In this document: positions 24,181 through 37,011 of the stretch, one piece after another
Position numbering within the stretch: position 1 is the first letter of the stretch
Layout: every line of letters starts with the position of its first letter
Origin: Cololabis saira
Taxonomy: Eukaryota; Chordata; Actinopteri; Beloniformes; Belonidae
Length of the DNA: 64,000 bases
NCBI RefSeq assembly: GCF_033807715.1
Contig: NC_084587.1
Location: 16,846,017 to 16,910,016, forward strand
Direction of reading: 5' to 3'
Made by a program: the position numbers and the translations under genes
Notes under the pieces: model-generated
What the model was told of the DNA's origin: nothing
Database searches by the model: none
What the model saw: the letters and a program-made list of their open reading frames with translations, nothing else

Positions 24181-25210
24181 TAGGGGTGTAACAATATATC
24201 GTGCCACGAAATTTCGCGATACAAAAACGTCACGATACGTGTCGTGGAGGTGACAACCTGTATCGCGATATTGGTTTATTAATATTAATCTATTGTGTTG
24301 ACTAGAAACGCGCATCCGACCGCGGCCGCAACCGCAACCGCGCGGACCAAAATCTTACTCCGCTCACAAGAAAGTAGTCCCGTTTTGCGGTCCCGGTTTG
24401 AGCTCTGAACTTTTACTTATGTAAGGCTGGTGTAGAGTTAAGCCTTACCTTATTAAATTAAACCTTTTTGGGGTCGTGAGTAGGATAAACACGGGGAAAC
24501 TTCTGCTGAGTTCCAGTGTACTTTAATGTCCCTCAACAGCGTAGGATTTCAGAACATCAACACAACACCTAGTGCTGTATCACTCCGCCCAATCTAAAAC
24601 ATACTAACAACTACAGATAAACTGACTAGTGTCATTATAGTCCCTGATTTACATCAGAATATAAAGAATATATTTATAAAATAATGAACCCTGAATTACC
24701 AAAATAACCTTCTTAACAAAAATAAATCTCCTCTTACACTTATAAGGTGAGCATGAATCAATCTGTTTTATGATGTAAAATTGTATGTATTTATTTACTT
24801 TTATTTATTTATTCAATTTTAGTTGTTAAATTTCTGGAAAAGAAAAAAGTCAAATCATACATGAGAGAAACTATTCAGTTTGTGGCAAAATATTTGTACT
24901 TGTATGAAACTGAAGATCATAATGCAAACCTGACATTTACTTTTAGTTCAGTTTGTGTAAAATGGTTGGCCTGGCTTTCTCTTTAAAACTTAAACAGTTA
25001 TAAAGCATTACAAACTGAAACAATAGGGCAAACGCACAGCATTGTTTTGTATTATGTGTCTTTCAAATAAAAGACAATTTTTTCCAGTCATATGTTCCTC
25101 ATTCAAGGTTGTTAAAAAAATACTGCTATAATATCGTATCGTATCGTTATCATGACCTCAATATCGTGTATCGTACCGTATCGTGAGATTAGTGTATCGT
25201 TACACCCCTA
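24181..25210. mobile_element. Non-autonomous hAT-like transposon inserted in the ATAG array
   Basis: The element is 1,030 bp and bounded on both sides by ATAG repeats. The left end is TAGGGGTGTAACAATATATC and the right end, in reverse complement, TAGGGGTGTAACGATACACT, followed on both sides by CACGATA-type motifs. These ends resemble those of fish hAT elements. The octamer ATAGATAG stands on both sides, consistent with an 8-bp duplication but uninformative in a microsatellite. A GC-rich patch (24307-24345, containing GCGGCCGC) lies near the left end. No transposase is encoded. Confidence 0.8.

Positions 25211-25269
<59 letters not shown>
25211..25269. repeat. (ATAG)n microsatellite, right part
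   Basis: About 14.5 ATAG units; the far side of the array split by the hAT-like element. Confidence 0.97.
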
Positions 25270-25272
<3 letters not shown>

Positions 25273-26640
25273 CTAAACTTTCATCTTTGTGTCTGAATTG
25301 GTACTATTAACATATAGTCCTGAACTGAACTTTTATGATTTTCACATGCAAACTTTTATGACAATCAAATAAATATATTTAAAGACAAAAAAAAAAGTTC
25401 AAAAATAAACAAGTTACTACCATATATATTCATAGTAATTTAAAAGTGGAGTTTGACATCCCTCAGACAATCAAGATAAAGATGCAGCTCTCTATACTGA
25501 ATCCATATGTCATATTTATGGCCTACTCCTAGGCCTTACTTTGATCAGACTCACTTAAACTGGTGGGGTCCTGTGTTCTGTCATCACTAAGCTTTAGAAG
25601 CGTTATCAGACCAGGTCCATTTAGCCATTTACTGTGCATCCCTAAGTGCTCCTCACTAGAATTGTGCCAATGACCCTTATTACACAGCATCTCTTACTGG
25701 CTAGCTAAACCCATCAATGGATCACATTTAGACTGTCAACAATTTTATGTACGCTCACATGCACACGCACACACTTTCAATTAACCATTATATTGATTTT
25801 AGTTCTTTTTCCAGACATGTGTCAGTGGGTATTGGATGCTTGTAAGCATTTTGGCAGACAGGATTGCACTGCAAAGCAGGTGGTGCTAAGACTGAGCTGT
25901 TAGGCTGTGCTGACTTACATATCCCATCTTTAAATCAATACACATGTCAGTGTGATGTATGGGTGCCAAGGTACTTTAGTAAGTATGTGTCTCTGATCTA
26001 GTGAATTACTAAACCTAAATCAGAGCTAAATGGGTGGATAGTTAAATTTTTCTAATTGGCTTGACTAAGGAAAAAACATAGTGATGTGAACCTGCACGTG
26101 TCACCAATTAACCAATTAGTATATTGATTTGTTCCACAATATTGCACTGAGATTGAAATCAAAACATGGCTTTTCATTGACTAAATAAAATTACTCTTTG
26201 TAGGAATTAAAGAATGGAAAATAAGATGCTGCTTAAGAGAGAACAGCACTGAAAAGAAACGTTAACACTGCTTTTAACAATTTCAAGTTTAATTTCATTT
26301 ATACTTTTGTTCCCCCTCTTTTCCAAGCCAGGGTGAATCAATATGTGACTGCATCAGGCAGTGCTCTGATGAGGCTGTGAGAGCAGTGAAGCTTAACTTC
26401 AATCACAGTGTAGTCATTTGATGACACTTTCTCACTTAAACATGCATACCTCTGACACCTAATGGTCTGCAACAGATTGTGTACACACTTCTATTCAAAC
26501 ACTTGGTTTACACCTTATGCTAGCAAACATATCTCAACACAGATGGTATCCTTGACTAACTTCAAACAGCCATTCACTTTTCTCAAATTACACATTTTTT
26601 AAATAGTGATCATAATGCATTTTAAAAAGAATACTAAAGA
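25270..26640. other. No recognisable gene
   Basis: No domain-bearing frames and no repeat with defined ends. Confidence 0.4.
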
Positions 26641-26654
26641 GATTTTTTTAAATA

Positions 26655-26735
26655 CATCTATCTATCTAATATGCCATCCATTTGTATACCCGCTTAATCC
26701 TATACAGGGTCACAGGGGTCTGCTAAAGCCTATTC
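26655..26735 (-). mobile_element. Short fragment of a common teleost interspersed repeat
   Basis: CATCTATCTATC is followed by CCATCCATTTGTATACCCGC, TTAATCCTATACAGGGTCAC and AGGGGTCTGCTAAAGCC. This resembles the end of a widespread fish repeat that carries a GATG-type tail on the minus strand. It is cut off by a TA microsatellite. Family not assigned. Confidence 0.55.
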
Positions 26736-26740
26736 CTCTC

Positions 26741-26776
26741 TATATATATATATATAAAAATAAAAAAAAAAAATAA

Positions 26777-26851
<75 letters not shown>
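26741..26851. repeat. (TA)n microsatellite with A-rich interruption
   Basis: TA dinucleotides with an A-rich segment at 26755-26785. Confidence 0.95.
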
Positions 26852-26856
<5 letters not shown>

Positions 26857-27955
26857 GTATATTTCTAAATATATTCTCAAAAATACCAACGTGTGATTGG
26901 TGATCCACAAATGCTGGATCACGCTTCACAAAGAGAATTTTCAGTTTCACAAATTGCTTTTTAGTTCGCAAATGTAAAATGACACATTTACAAATACACA
27001 TATAATTGACATGTTTATTTGTGGATAGCAGAACACGTGTGCAACTTAACATATTTTTGTAGATCAATCTCTGTGCATTTACTATTTATGAGAAAAATCT
27101 AACTCAGAAAAAGGTTTATTTGATATTTTTGTTTTTGGCTAAATCTAGGGGTAATGGATACACACCTAATGGCTCAACAGAGTTAACCTCTGCAAAAACT
27201 GATGTCAACCGTCTCACTTAGTTGATATTCTGATGTCTGTAAATATTTGTGTTCTGTCTTTGTGAATCATTTCTGTTTTCATCCCAATCATGACAGAGAT
27301 TAGCCCCCTCATGACAGAATGATTGAAAGGGGCTAAGGCTCTTACTGCTTCCACTTCATCACACATACACATCAATGCATAAACAGGGCCTCTTGTACTT
27401 TCAAGTGGTGTGTGCCACACTGGTTTAACTCAGTATCCCATAAACGTTAACATTTAAAGTTGAACCTTGTTTAAAGTAGCTGCAAGATGGAACTGTACAC
27501 AGTATGATTCCTGGATGGTAGCTCTGCCATATAGGAACCTGCAAATTAGATTGACATTTAACCTTTGGTGCAAGTATGGAGTACTTTTTTTCTTCTTTTT
27601 CAGAGCTTTTTATACTGCATAGGTCTAATGAGGGTACATAATGAAATTGTTGTGCTGAATGTGGTACATGTATCTGTTGGTCTGAAAAATACTTAGCCTT
27701 TTGTTAGCCTTTTTCGGACAGCTTTTTGCTCGGGGCTGAGAGCTGGCTACCAAGGTGGTTTTTCGCTAATGCTGAAGGCCACCGATGGCCTGCATTCTGA
27801 CTGCTTCTCCAGCTGGACTGTAGCTAGCCTCAATTGTGCAAATATTAATTGGTAGTTGCAGTATCTCTGGTGGGGATCAGTCAGTGCTCTGGCAGTCTTC
27901 ATTTCATGTGTCATTTTGGTAGCAACACCAGAAATTAAGATTGGTAGACAGATTT
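26852..27955. other. No recognisable gene
   Basis: Short frames only; nothing I can name. Confidence 0.4.
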
Positions 27956-28145
27956 AATTCAATTCAAAATTCTTTATTTCGAACATGATAGTAGAATAAA
28001 GTAACAGATATGCTTGAACATACCTAAACAATGAATGCAAGACACTTTTTTTGTAGCAACAGTATTGACATGTTCGAAAGGGAGTTGGAAGAAGTAAAAA
28101 ACATTTATACTCTTATCCCTTGAACTCAATAATATGTCTTCAGAT
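27956..28145 (-). mobile_element. Non-LTR retrotransposon 3' end, antisense
   Basis: On the minus strand the sequence runs CTTCTTCCAACTCCCTTTCG, AACATGTCAATACTG, ATCATGTTCGAAATAAAGAA and TTTTGAATTGAATTAAA. An AATAAA signal and a TGAAT-type tail at the end are typical of teleost LINE termini. Only about 190 bp is present and the clade is not determined. Confidence 0.65.
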
Positions 28146-30164
28146 GGATAATCAGAATGATTTAAAGGTTATGTCAGTTAACATGAGCTAAGCTAAGCTA
28201 AAAGTGCTAGCTTGTGGTAATCGAGGCAAGGAAGGCATGTTCCAGTTTTTTGGATTCACCAACAATGGGTAGAAAGGTGAAAATGGTGTCCTCCAAAGGT
28301 CCCAAAAAATGGGTTTCAAATCCACTTTTTGGAAACCTTTAGGTGACATCACAGAGTTTGTTCAGTTGTATTAATACAGCATATGGTTACAGGCTAAAAC
28401 ACAGGAACTAATACTCCAATGGGAGGTTTTAAGAAGTCACATGACTCAATTATCATATAACAGTTTAACACTGGGTTAAGCCCTTAACCTCAGCTAAGCC
28501 AACAACAATGCAGCTCTTAATGAGCAGCACACAAACGGGGATGTTCTTGGTTTCTGGGACAAAGTTAACCTCAGTTGATTGAACGCAGTGACTAGATGGC
28601 TACCGTTCCCACCAATTCCAATTCACCTCTTCTATCAGCTTCAACTTTTATCCTCAGGTCCTTATTTCACACCTCTATCATTGCCTTCTCTCCCTTTATA
28701 ATGGACTGACAATTCAAAGAAAAAACACAGCTACCATATGTATTACTGAGACACCAAATCAAATGGATTACACTGTACTCAGAGGCAAGCTTTTCAAGCA
28801 TTTCTGAGCTATATAAAGAGTGCTTAGGAATTTCTTGGATCCAGCTTCAAAATAAAGATGGGCTTGTTTAGGGATGCTCCTCTCCCTAGTGGCATGCTGC
28901 CCTCTCTTTCTTCCTGTTCTCCTCTTTCTTTTCTTCTGTTATTCCTAGGTATTCTTGGACTGTAGGAGTAGAAGGTGACAGATGCACACTCTACCTGCTG
29001 CTCTCCCCTCTGACCTCCCATCCTGCACTCCTTCCTCCCGAGTCTTCACCCTCCCCTTCTCCCTGCATTTCTTGCAATGCAACTGTCTTACTCATCAACC
29101 CCCTGCCACTCTCTACCCTTCCTGTCTACCTCTTTGCTCTGCCAGCTTTCTCCTCTTGCTCCGCCCTCATTCGCTTCCTCTATCCTTCTGCTATACTCAA
29201 TTTCCCTTCTCTATGATCTTCATCTGACATTTAATATTAGACATATTGATTCAGTACTTTTATGCGAGGCCCTCACCCCCACACAAACACCCACACATAC
29301 ATCAAAAGCATTAGTTTAACAGATACACTCCTTGTTCTCACCAACTGTCTTGCCGTCCTCCTTTGCTTTGTTGATTCTTTATTTTCCTATGCTGTAACTC
29401 TTGCTTGAGCAAAGTACTAATGATGTAAACGAATGCTCGGGCGCACACACACACACAGAAACACAAACAGATGCACTCTTTTCAAACAGATTGCCACCCC
29501 AGTCTGCAGGGGTATATGTTGACAGATGTAGTTTCTTCTTTACCCTGGTTCCCCATCCCCTTCCTCAGGGTCTCATCTCCCCCACAACATAGCCACACTC
29601 CCACTCATTCCCTCTCTGTCATGGGGCTCAGCAGGTACAGTGGCATCTGTATGCCCAACCTTACTCATAGATATTTCATGCTGCAGAGCTACATTGGACC
29701 AAACCTGTACATTTGTGCGTAGACACAACAAAGTTGTGCATGCACCCATGTATAAAACTTAGTGCCTCTTCTCTTATTCCAGTCTCTTTTTGTGTGTAAA
29801 ACGCGATAAAAAAACAAATACCCTGATCAACTGATCATTGGCCAGTGTGCAGAGCTCCATAAAACAAAAATATTGGCAGTTTGGTCTGCAGCTTTCAGAT
29901 GTCTGTTGACACAATGCAGAGAAGAAAATACTATTGTTGCGTTCCCATTAAGATTTTTTACACTCACAGGGGATGGTTTGTCAGGCAATTAGATAATCCA
30001 CTTCATCGCAAAAGTATAATGTAAACGCTTTTTGCAGATTTCCACAGTCGTGTTAAAATTACGGCTAGCTTTGCAAAAAAACTAAATATTGAAGAAGAAA
30101 TCATGTGATGCAAACGGCTTTGTTTCTCTTTGTTTCTCAAAATACACTTATTGTGAAACAATTG
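28146..30164. other. No recognisable gene
   Basis: Includes a C/T-rich region (28880-29220) with several overlapping low-complexity frames and short CA tracts near 29285 and 29445. I find no exon with recognisable homology. Confidence 0.4.
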
Positions 30165-32075
30165 CTGCTACATTTCAATCTGGAAGGGGTTATTTAAACG
30201 CTCCCAAACAATATGAAGTTCAACATTATGTGATAAGAAAAATTATTTACAAATGAAATGCATTTATTACAGTTGCCAAATATCTGAGGAGGGGATATAC
30301 CAGCAAATTTACCCCAATTTCAGACAAGGCGATGCTCAGAGAACTACAAAGAAACCCCAAAACTACATATCAGACTTTACAAGTGTCAAGCTTGTGGACA
30401 AGTAAAGTTTTTTTTTTGAAAGATACGGTATGCGGAAGCCTCCTCTGTTTAAAAGGAATATGGACACATGATTGAGGTTTGTAAAACTGCATGAGAACAA
30501 ACCAGAGGTTTTCTGGAACAACATCTTATGGACAGATAAAATCAAAGTGGAGTTGTCTGGTTTTACTAACCAATTACATGTTTGGTGAAAATCAAACACA
30601 AGGTCTTGTTCCATGTGTATCCATCAGGATCCATTACTCCATACTTTTGAGCAATTCCCACAAAGTACCCTGAGGGACATGGCTGAATGTCCTCTCCAAG
30701 TACACAAAGCACATGCATCCCACCAGGGTCCAAGTGAGGGTAAATAGCTCCAGTGGTCCAAGACCTGGATGGAACCCAAATTGTTCCTCCTGAATCCAAG
30801 GTTTGGTGATCAGCCCCCCTGTACATAACTTACCAGGAAGGCAGAGAAACATCGTTTTCCTATAACAAAAGCCCCTTTTACATTGGCGAATAGTTGTCTT
30901 AACCCTGGGTCAGGTCTAATTTAAACAGAACCAACGCAGTGTGGAGGGTTGTGGGAGGGATTTGTTGTTTCTGATTACAACCCACTAGGGGAGTTTTTTT
31001 TTATATATATATTATCATTTTATAAAATGAAAAAACAGCTGATGAGACTCAAAGCAGAGGAAGCTATAAAGCGGCGTATGTCCAGAACCATAAATGATGG
31101 TCCATTGTTTGAACAACAAAAATGACAAACCGGGACTTTGCAAGAGCAACCCCCGGCCAAAAAACATTCATCCCGATATTCATCCATCCTCATTTTGAAA
31201 ATTACCCCTGTCTGACGGCATATAAATCTTGCTGATGTAGGGGTAATACGTCATTCAGGTTACGTCACGTTTTGTGGATAACGCCTCCTAACTCGCCTTC
31301 CCTCTCCTCAACTCGCTTTCAGGCACAAGCTGACAAATAACACGCCTCGCATTTACATTGCCAACATGCATTCATCATCCAGTGATATTAGCAGGATCCA
31401 AGCTAAAAATGGCTTAAACACACCTCTGGTCTCCTGTCTTAAAAAGGGGAACCACCACACTTGTAAGTCTAGAGAGATGTTCAAACAGTGTTGCAGGGGC
31501 ATGCCAGCCAAAACAGCCCCACAACATCCAAAGCCTGGAGGAACTCAGGGCACCGTCAAGGCACTCAGGGAACATGGTCCATTTGGACACAATGTCCCTC
31601 CACCTCCCTCAAGATGTGGTTAAGGCTCTGCCGTAGGTGAGCTTCAAAGATCCTTCTGAAAGGTTCTTCTGCTAAACACCCAAAAACTCCTTTGTATAAA
31701 AGTTGCTGTCTTAAGGCAAATGTGAGGCCATTTGTCCAACGGCGGAAGCTGGGTCTAAACTGGGTCATGCAACAGGATGATAATCCAAAACACTCAGAAA
31801 AATATATTTCAGAGTGGCTGGAAAAAGATAAATGAAAGAAAAAAATTGGAGTTGCTTAGTTCAAATCCAGGCGTCAACTTAATCGAAATACTTTAAGAGA
31901 GCTGTAGTGCTCAAAAGCTTCAATGAACTAAAACAATGTTTTAAAGACGAATGGGCCGAAATCCCTCTGCAGCAACGTGGCAGACTGATACAGCAAACAA
32001 CTACTTCAAGGAACTGTTGCCAAAGGTGTATCTACAAAACACTGAAGTATGGGGGCACTTATGTAAGATTTTTTG
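30165..32075 (+). mobile_element. Decayed Tc1-like transposon split by other sequence
   Basis: The left part (about 30165-30640) encodes the two-helix DNA-binding region and the start of the catalytic core: KAMLRELQRNPKTTYQTLQV, then an RFSG-type segment and LWTDKIKVELSG. The right part (31735-32050) encodes NWVMQQDDNPKHSEKYISEW and, further on, FNELKQCFKDEWAEIPLQQ. Both halves match one Tc1 lineage. The first catalytic D motif reads TDK rather than TDE. About 1.1 kb between the halves is foreign or rearranged, including an antisense LINE piece. Stops are frequent. I could not define the terminal repeats. Confidence 0.75.
30640..30845 (-). pseudogene. Antisense LINE RT fragment inside the Tc1 element
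   Basis: The minus-strand frame reads GLITKPWIQEEQFGFHPGLG, then LFTLTWTL, then MCFVYLERTFSHVPQGTLWE. This is the RT segment with the FRPGRGT-type motif and the first catalytic motif (FVDLEKAFD in the family, FVYLERTFS here, so both aspartates are lost). It is probably from the same teleost LINE group as the C-terminal fragment at 41.6-41.95 kb. It is truncated on both sides. Confidence 0.75.
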
Positions 32076-32101
32076 ATGGGCCTTGATATTTACTTTTCGG
32101 T

Positions 32102-33345
32102 TTAAAGCAGCACAACGTAACTTTCAGCTTTTCTGAGTTTGGCGGCATCTTGTGGACAAAATCGGTATTGTTTTACCAGAAAGAACACTACGTTTCCCAT
32201 GAGCACCAGCGCGTACTGCCGGAAAACTCCTGTCCCGTCGCGTGCATTTGTTTTGATGAGAGAACACGGGACGCTTTTCTGTTTCACCAAGTGAACAGAA
32301 AGAACGCAAAAAAAAGATGTTAAACTGCTGGAAAGGAACTGGAATTAACCGGGATACCTTAAACAAGGAAGCCAGGGAGCGGTATATGGAGAAAATAATG
32401 ATTATTAACAGTCTGGATCCATATCCCTACTGAAGACCCATGTGTTTCAATAAATTTGTATAATAGTACAACACACAGTACATGTTTTGTATTACTCTTA
32501 CTTCTCTTTTCTTTTTTTTTGACTGCTATATTATGGTGAAGAGGCTCCTCGTGAGATTATTTTTTTCCTCTGCAGCTACAAATAGAGTTAATATTTTTTC
32601 CTCAACAAACTAGTTTTATCTGAAGATTGGGGTTAATTGCACCGCAGAGAGCTGGCCAGCAACTGGGTTTAGCTGGCGAAGTGGGGAATAAAACCCGTGT
32701 TTTGATCCGAGTCCGACCCGTCTGTGTGAGTGTTTGTGGTTTAAGGCTGTTTATAGTTCTGCGTTAAATCGACGCAGAGCCTACGGCGTAGGGTACGCGG
32801 CGACACGCACCGTACGTTGCGCATCGCCACGTCCATTTAACGCAGAACCATAAATCAGGCTTTACTGTGTGTTTGGTCGTTACAGCCGCGATCCAAAGCG
32901 AGCCGACGACTCTTTCACTCTTTTACTCTGTTATATCAGATACTTGGCCTGCGTGGTTCTGCCTCCGAGCAGGAAACCGGTGAAAAGTTAAACCATTAGG
33001 ATCTTTTCCCCACGTCTGTTGTGTGGAGCTGCTGCAGCCACAACGCAGCAACAGCTTCTGCGGAGCTGCGCTCCACGCCCCGCCCATTTTCGTCTCGACT
33101 GCGAATCGGGAAGGAGGGGGAAGTGACGTATGCCGTAAAGCAGTCAAAGTCGTAACGATTTGTAGTTTTTTAGTGTGGCAGGGTTCCTACCATGCTCCTC
33201 AAAGTTACATAGTGCCAGTGAAGGCGATACTGACCCCCTCAGACCATGACAGAGGTGTCATTAAACCTGTTGGAAGTTGATGTACCATCACAATGACTCT
33301 GGAAATATGATATTAAGGTGGAAAAGTTACGTAGTGTCGCTTTAA
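32102..33345. mobile_element. TTAA-target DNA transposon (non-autonomous), element A
   Basis: TTAA at 32102-32105 and at 33342-33345 flanks a 1,236-bp element. Its ends are inverted repeats: AGCAGCACAACGTAACTTT on the left and, in reverse complement, AGCGACACTACGTAACTTT on the right (16 of 19 identical). TTAA duplications are used by piggyBac- and Kolobok-type transposases; the ends alone do not decide. Nothing in the interior looks like a transposase. A Harbinger-like MITE is nested inside (32744-32861). The frames at 33023-33280 and 32923-33147 have no recognisable domain. Confidence 0.85.
32741..32864. mobile_element. Harbinger-like MITE, 118 bp, with TTA duplication
   Basis: TTA at 32741-32743 and 32862-32864 flanks the element 32744-32861. 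The ends are inverted repeats (AGGCTGTTTATAGTTCTGCG; right end in reverse complement AGCCTGATTTATGGTTCTGC). The interior carries the GC-rich CGCAGAGCCTACGGCGTAGG block also found at 7499. A 3-bp TWA duplication is typical of PIF/Harbinger elements. It encodes nothing. Confidence 0.85.
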
Positions 33346-35528
33346 TTTTTGTGTAAAGATACAAATAAAAACTGATGTCTATGATGTGATGAGTAGTCCA
33401 ACAAGCAAAGCACTTTAAAAAGCTCCAGCACATCTGCACCATTTTCATTACTAGAAAAACAAAGATGCGGATCAAAAGTGAAGGATATCAAAAAGAATCT
33501 TCAAAGACAACTAATTTAAGGTGTTTTTCAGAGAAAAGGTACAATAATAAGAAATGATCACAGGTAATGTATACGTTAGAACATGTTTCATTCATCTCAC
33601 ACCTACCATGATCTTCTCCTCTTCATCATTCTTCCCTGTTTTCTCAAACTGTGACCTCAGGAAAGAGGGTGGGACAAACTATCACTCGTCTTCAGTCTTC
33701 ACATTAGGAGCAGACATGGCCAGCCAAACTAATGCAGTGCAGCATTCGAAGGACTTTTATTAAACATAACCACACTACCATATAGCTTTATGACTGCACT
33801 TAAAATAGACCCTCTGCGCACTACTGCAGTGCTCTCAATGAAAATGGGACATTATAAAAAAATGCAGATGACAAAACACCAGCAATATTTAAATACAGTT
33901 ACAATCATAAGCTCAGAGGGATAGTATATAGTCAGTTTGGAGCAATATAGAAAATAATTTGGTGATATGGAGAGGATAAATTATGCTCATGAACAGTATT
34001 AAATAATTTGGTGATATGGAGAAGACAAATGATGCTCATAAACACAGATGAAATGAGGAAACGTGACAAACCGCTCTACTGTGAAAGTTTACTATGTTTA
34101 ATAATAATGTTAAATTAACCAGTAAAACGAATGAAAATTAGAGCTCCACTTTTCTCAGTTGCATTTATGGATGATGTTTTCATAATAATACTATGCAGTA
34201 CGTAGTAAGTTATCAAGTGGAAGTTCAAATTGCAGGAGCAAACTCATCTCTATGTGTTATCACCAAAAAGTAAAAATAATATTTACTTGTATCACTGTAT
34301 TCATTTGGCATGTAAACAATATCAATAAAGAAAAAAACGATTTGGCACTGAATATACACCACACAAAGTATAAAGTTCGTGTAAATACAGAAGAGTAAGA
34401 AATCTGTGATCAGTTCGACAAAACCGAGATTGCCTATGATTTAAATCAACTTTAACTCTATGAACAAACAAGCTTTTCTTTTTTCTTCCTGCGAACCTTC
34501 AGCCTGTTTGTGCCTGTGTCAGTTACTTGTCTTTTTCACACTCAATCTATTAAATAGTTCATCAAGAGGGGGGTTTTAACCCATTCCAAAAAAATCAACT
34601 GCTTGGCCAGAAATCAGCATTAAATCAATAGCTCATGATAAAACTGCTCATATGAAGGAATACAAAAAAAAACCCAACTTGCTGAACTGCATGTTATGCC
34701 TCCAAAGAGGCTTTGTATTGTAATGTTTGTAATTTTTTATCAGCTGGTGTCAGATAAAAAAAAAAAACACTCAATTTTGAAAATAGAGTTGAAACCAAAG
34801 TGCTTTTTGGTGGTTAAACCACATAAATGATGACTTTGACAGTGCTTTTGTTTAACACTGAATACAATGTTAAAACCAAGTGATTTTATACTTTTTCTCT
34901 GTTGTCTGAATTGCAGAGGAATTACTGTTTTGATCTTGAATATCATACTTTTCACATTATTACATTCACACAATATCCTATTGTTATGAAAGTTAAAAGA
35001 TTCAATTACTTTTGTTGCTGAATAAACCACCATCAAAGTCCTAGTTGTTGAACTTAGTTTGTGGTTTAAGCTCTTGTTTCGGTGCCTAAATCTTATTAAA
35101 TACAGCAAGTGGCAATTAAAAAAAACAACAGTAAAGGTCTCAAATGGCTTTAAAAGAAACCTAAACTGTTGTCATGTATCCTGGTGTGTTAATTATATTG
35201 TGTTTGTTCTAATTTTATTCGCTCTACATTTTACAAACATTAATGTTGTTTTCTTTTTATCTTAATTTTTTTGACGGACATTTTGTTAGTTGAATTCTTT
35301 AATTCTCATAAAATGATATGGACCACTCAGTTTAGCAGTATTTTCTTAGTGAGTGTGCATGTAATATTATTTGAAGGCAGAACCCAGATCTTCTGGATAT
35401 CTAAAAAAAAACTCCTTCTGTTGCAAATAGCCAATTGTGCCTCTCACAGTATCTAATTAACGTTAATTGGCACCTATGGCAATTTATTATTAATTAATTA
35501 ATTGCCTATTGTATTGTATCTGTATGAA
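33346..35528. other. No recognisable gene
   Basis: AT-rich sequence holding only a short tandem duplication (33953-34050) and domainless frames such as the 122-codon minus-strand frame at 34740-35108. Confidence 0.4.
33953..34050. repeat. 49-bp tandem duplication
   Basis: AATAATTTGGTGATATGGAG starts at 33953 and again at 34002; both units continue with an AAAT/ACAAAT(T/G)ATGCTCAT segment. The two copies differ at a few positions. Confidence 0.85.
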
Positions 35529-35697
<169 letters not shown>

Positions 35698-37011
35698 GCA
35701 GCCCAGGTTGAATGACAGATTACAGATGTGCGTTAAGGGTTCTACAATAGTGTCAATTACTTGCTTTATTAGTGTCATGTCGAGACCATTCCAATCCAAG
35801 GAAGTTTTGTTTTTGAAGTTATTGACGACACCAATAATTTAATTTCTGTTAGTCTCTCTCAAGAAGATGGTGGCTGGATTCCTCTCTCCATGGAATTTTT
35901 CAACACCGCCCCCTTTTGGAGGGTTTATTTCCTTTGCCAGTTGAGGTCCCACATTCACAAAGAAGTTGTTGAAGCCATCTACCAAATCATTTTTGTCAGT
36001 AATTGTTTTACCATTTTCTATAAAATAATCTGGGAAGTTGAAGATAGTTTTTCTTTTTCTAATAATTGAATTTAATATATTCCATGTACCCCTGATATTG
36101 TCTTTATTATTTTCTAACACTTTATTATAATAATCCTTCCTACATTTTCCAAGAAAATATCAATTAGTTTATTTTTATATCTTTTATATTTTGTTTCTTT
36201 TTCCTTAGTTCTGTGTTTTATAAATTCCTTGTACATGGTGTTCTTTTTTTTTTACAGGCATTTAACAACCCCTTTGTGATCCATGGTTTGTCAACGCTTT
36301 TACGTGTATGGTTGCTTTGTTGCATTGGGCTGCTTCTATCATATATGGCCAAGAAAGTATCCAAAAAAAAGTCATAAGCAGGGTGAACATCCACTGCTTC
36401 ATATACATGTCTCCAGTCTTGCCTCTGCAATTCAGATCTCAATGCTTCAAGAGTATCCTTTGTTCTTATTCTCCTCTGTCTTTTTACATTTTCCTTCTTA
36501 ATCATATTAAATTCACAATCATAAATATCAAACACTGGCAGATTGTCACTTATATCATTTATTAGTAATCCACTAATCAAATTGTCTTCCAAGTTATTAG
36601 TGAATACATTATCTATAATTGTAGCTGACTGGGATGTTATTCTGCTGGGTTTAGTAATGCTTGGATATAGGCGCATACTATACATTGCTGCTGTGAATTC
36701 CTCAATCAATGCTAAGTTATTTGGGTTTAATAAATCTATGTTGTAGTCACCACAGATAAAAGTGACTTTCTGCACAGTGTTTGTAAACATACTTTCCATC
36801 ACTTCCTTAAACTTTTCTACACTGGAGCTGGGAGCTCTGTAAACACAGCTGACAATAATATTTTTCTTTTTCTCCATAATAATCTCTATAGAGAGACATT
36901 CACATACATCATCAATGACAGCGGTCATGCTTCTAATAATCTTATATTTTAGTCTTTTGTCCATATACAAAGCTGCCCCCCCTCCCTTTATGTTGGCTCT
37001 ATTAATTAAGT

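Noticed and set aside
28880..29227. C/T-rich frames near 29 kb as an exon
   Set aside because: Low-complexity leucine/serine/proline translations in two frames; no conserved motif.
32923..33280. Overlapping frames in the GC-rich part of the TTAA element as a transposase
   Set aside because: No DDE/D-like motifs or helix-turn-helix pattern; the element looks non-autonomous.
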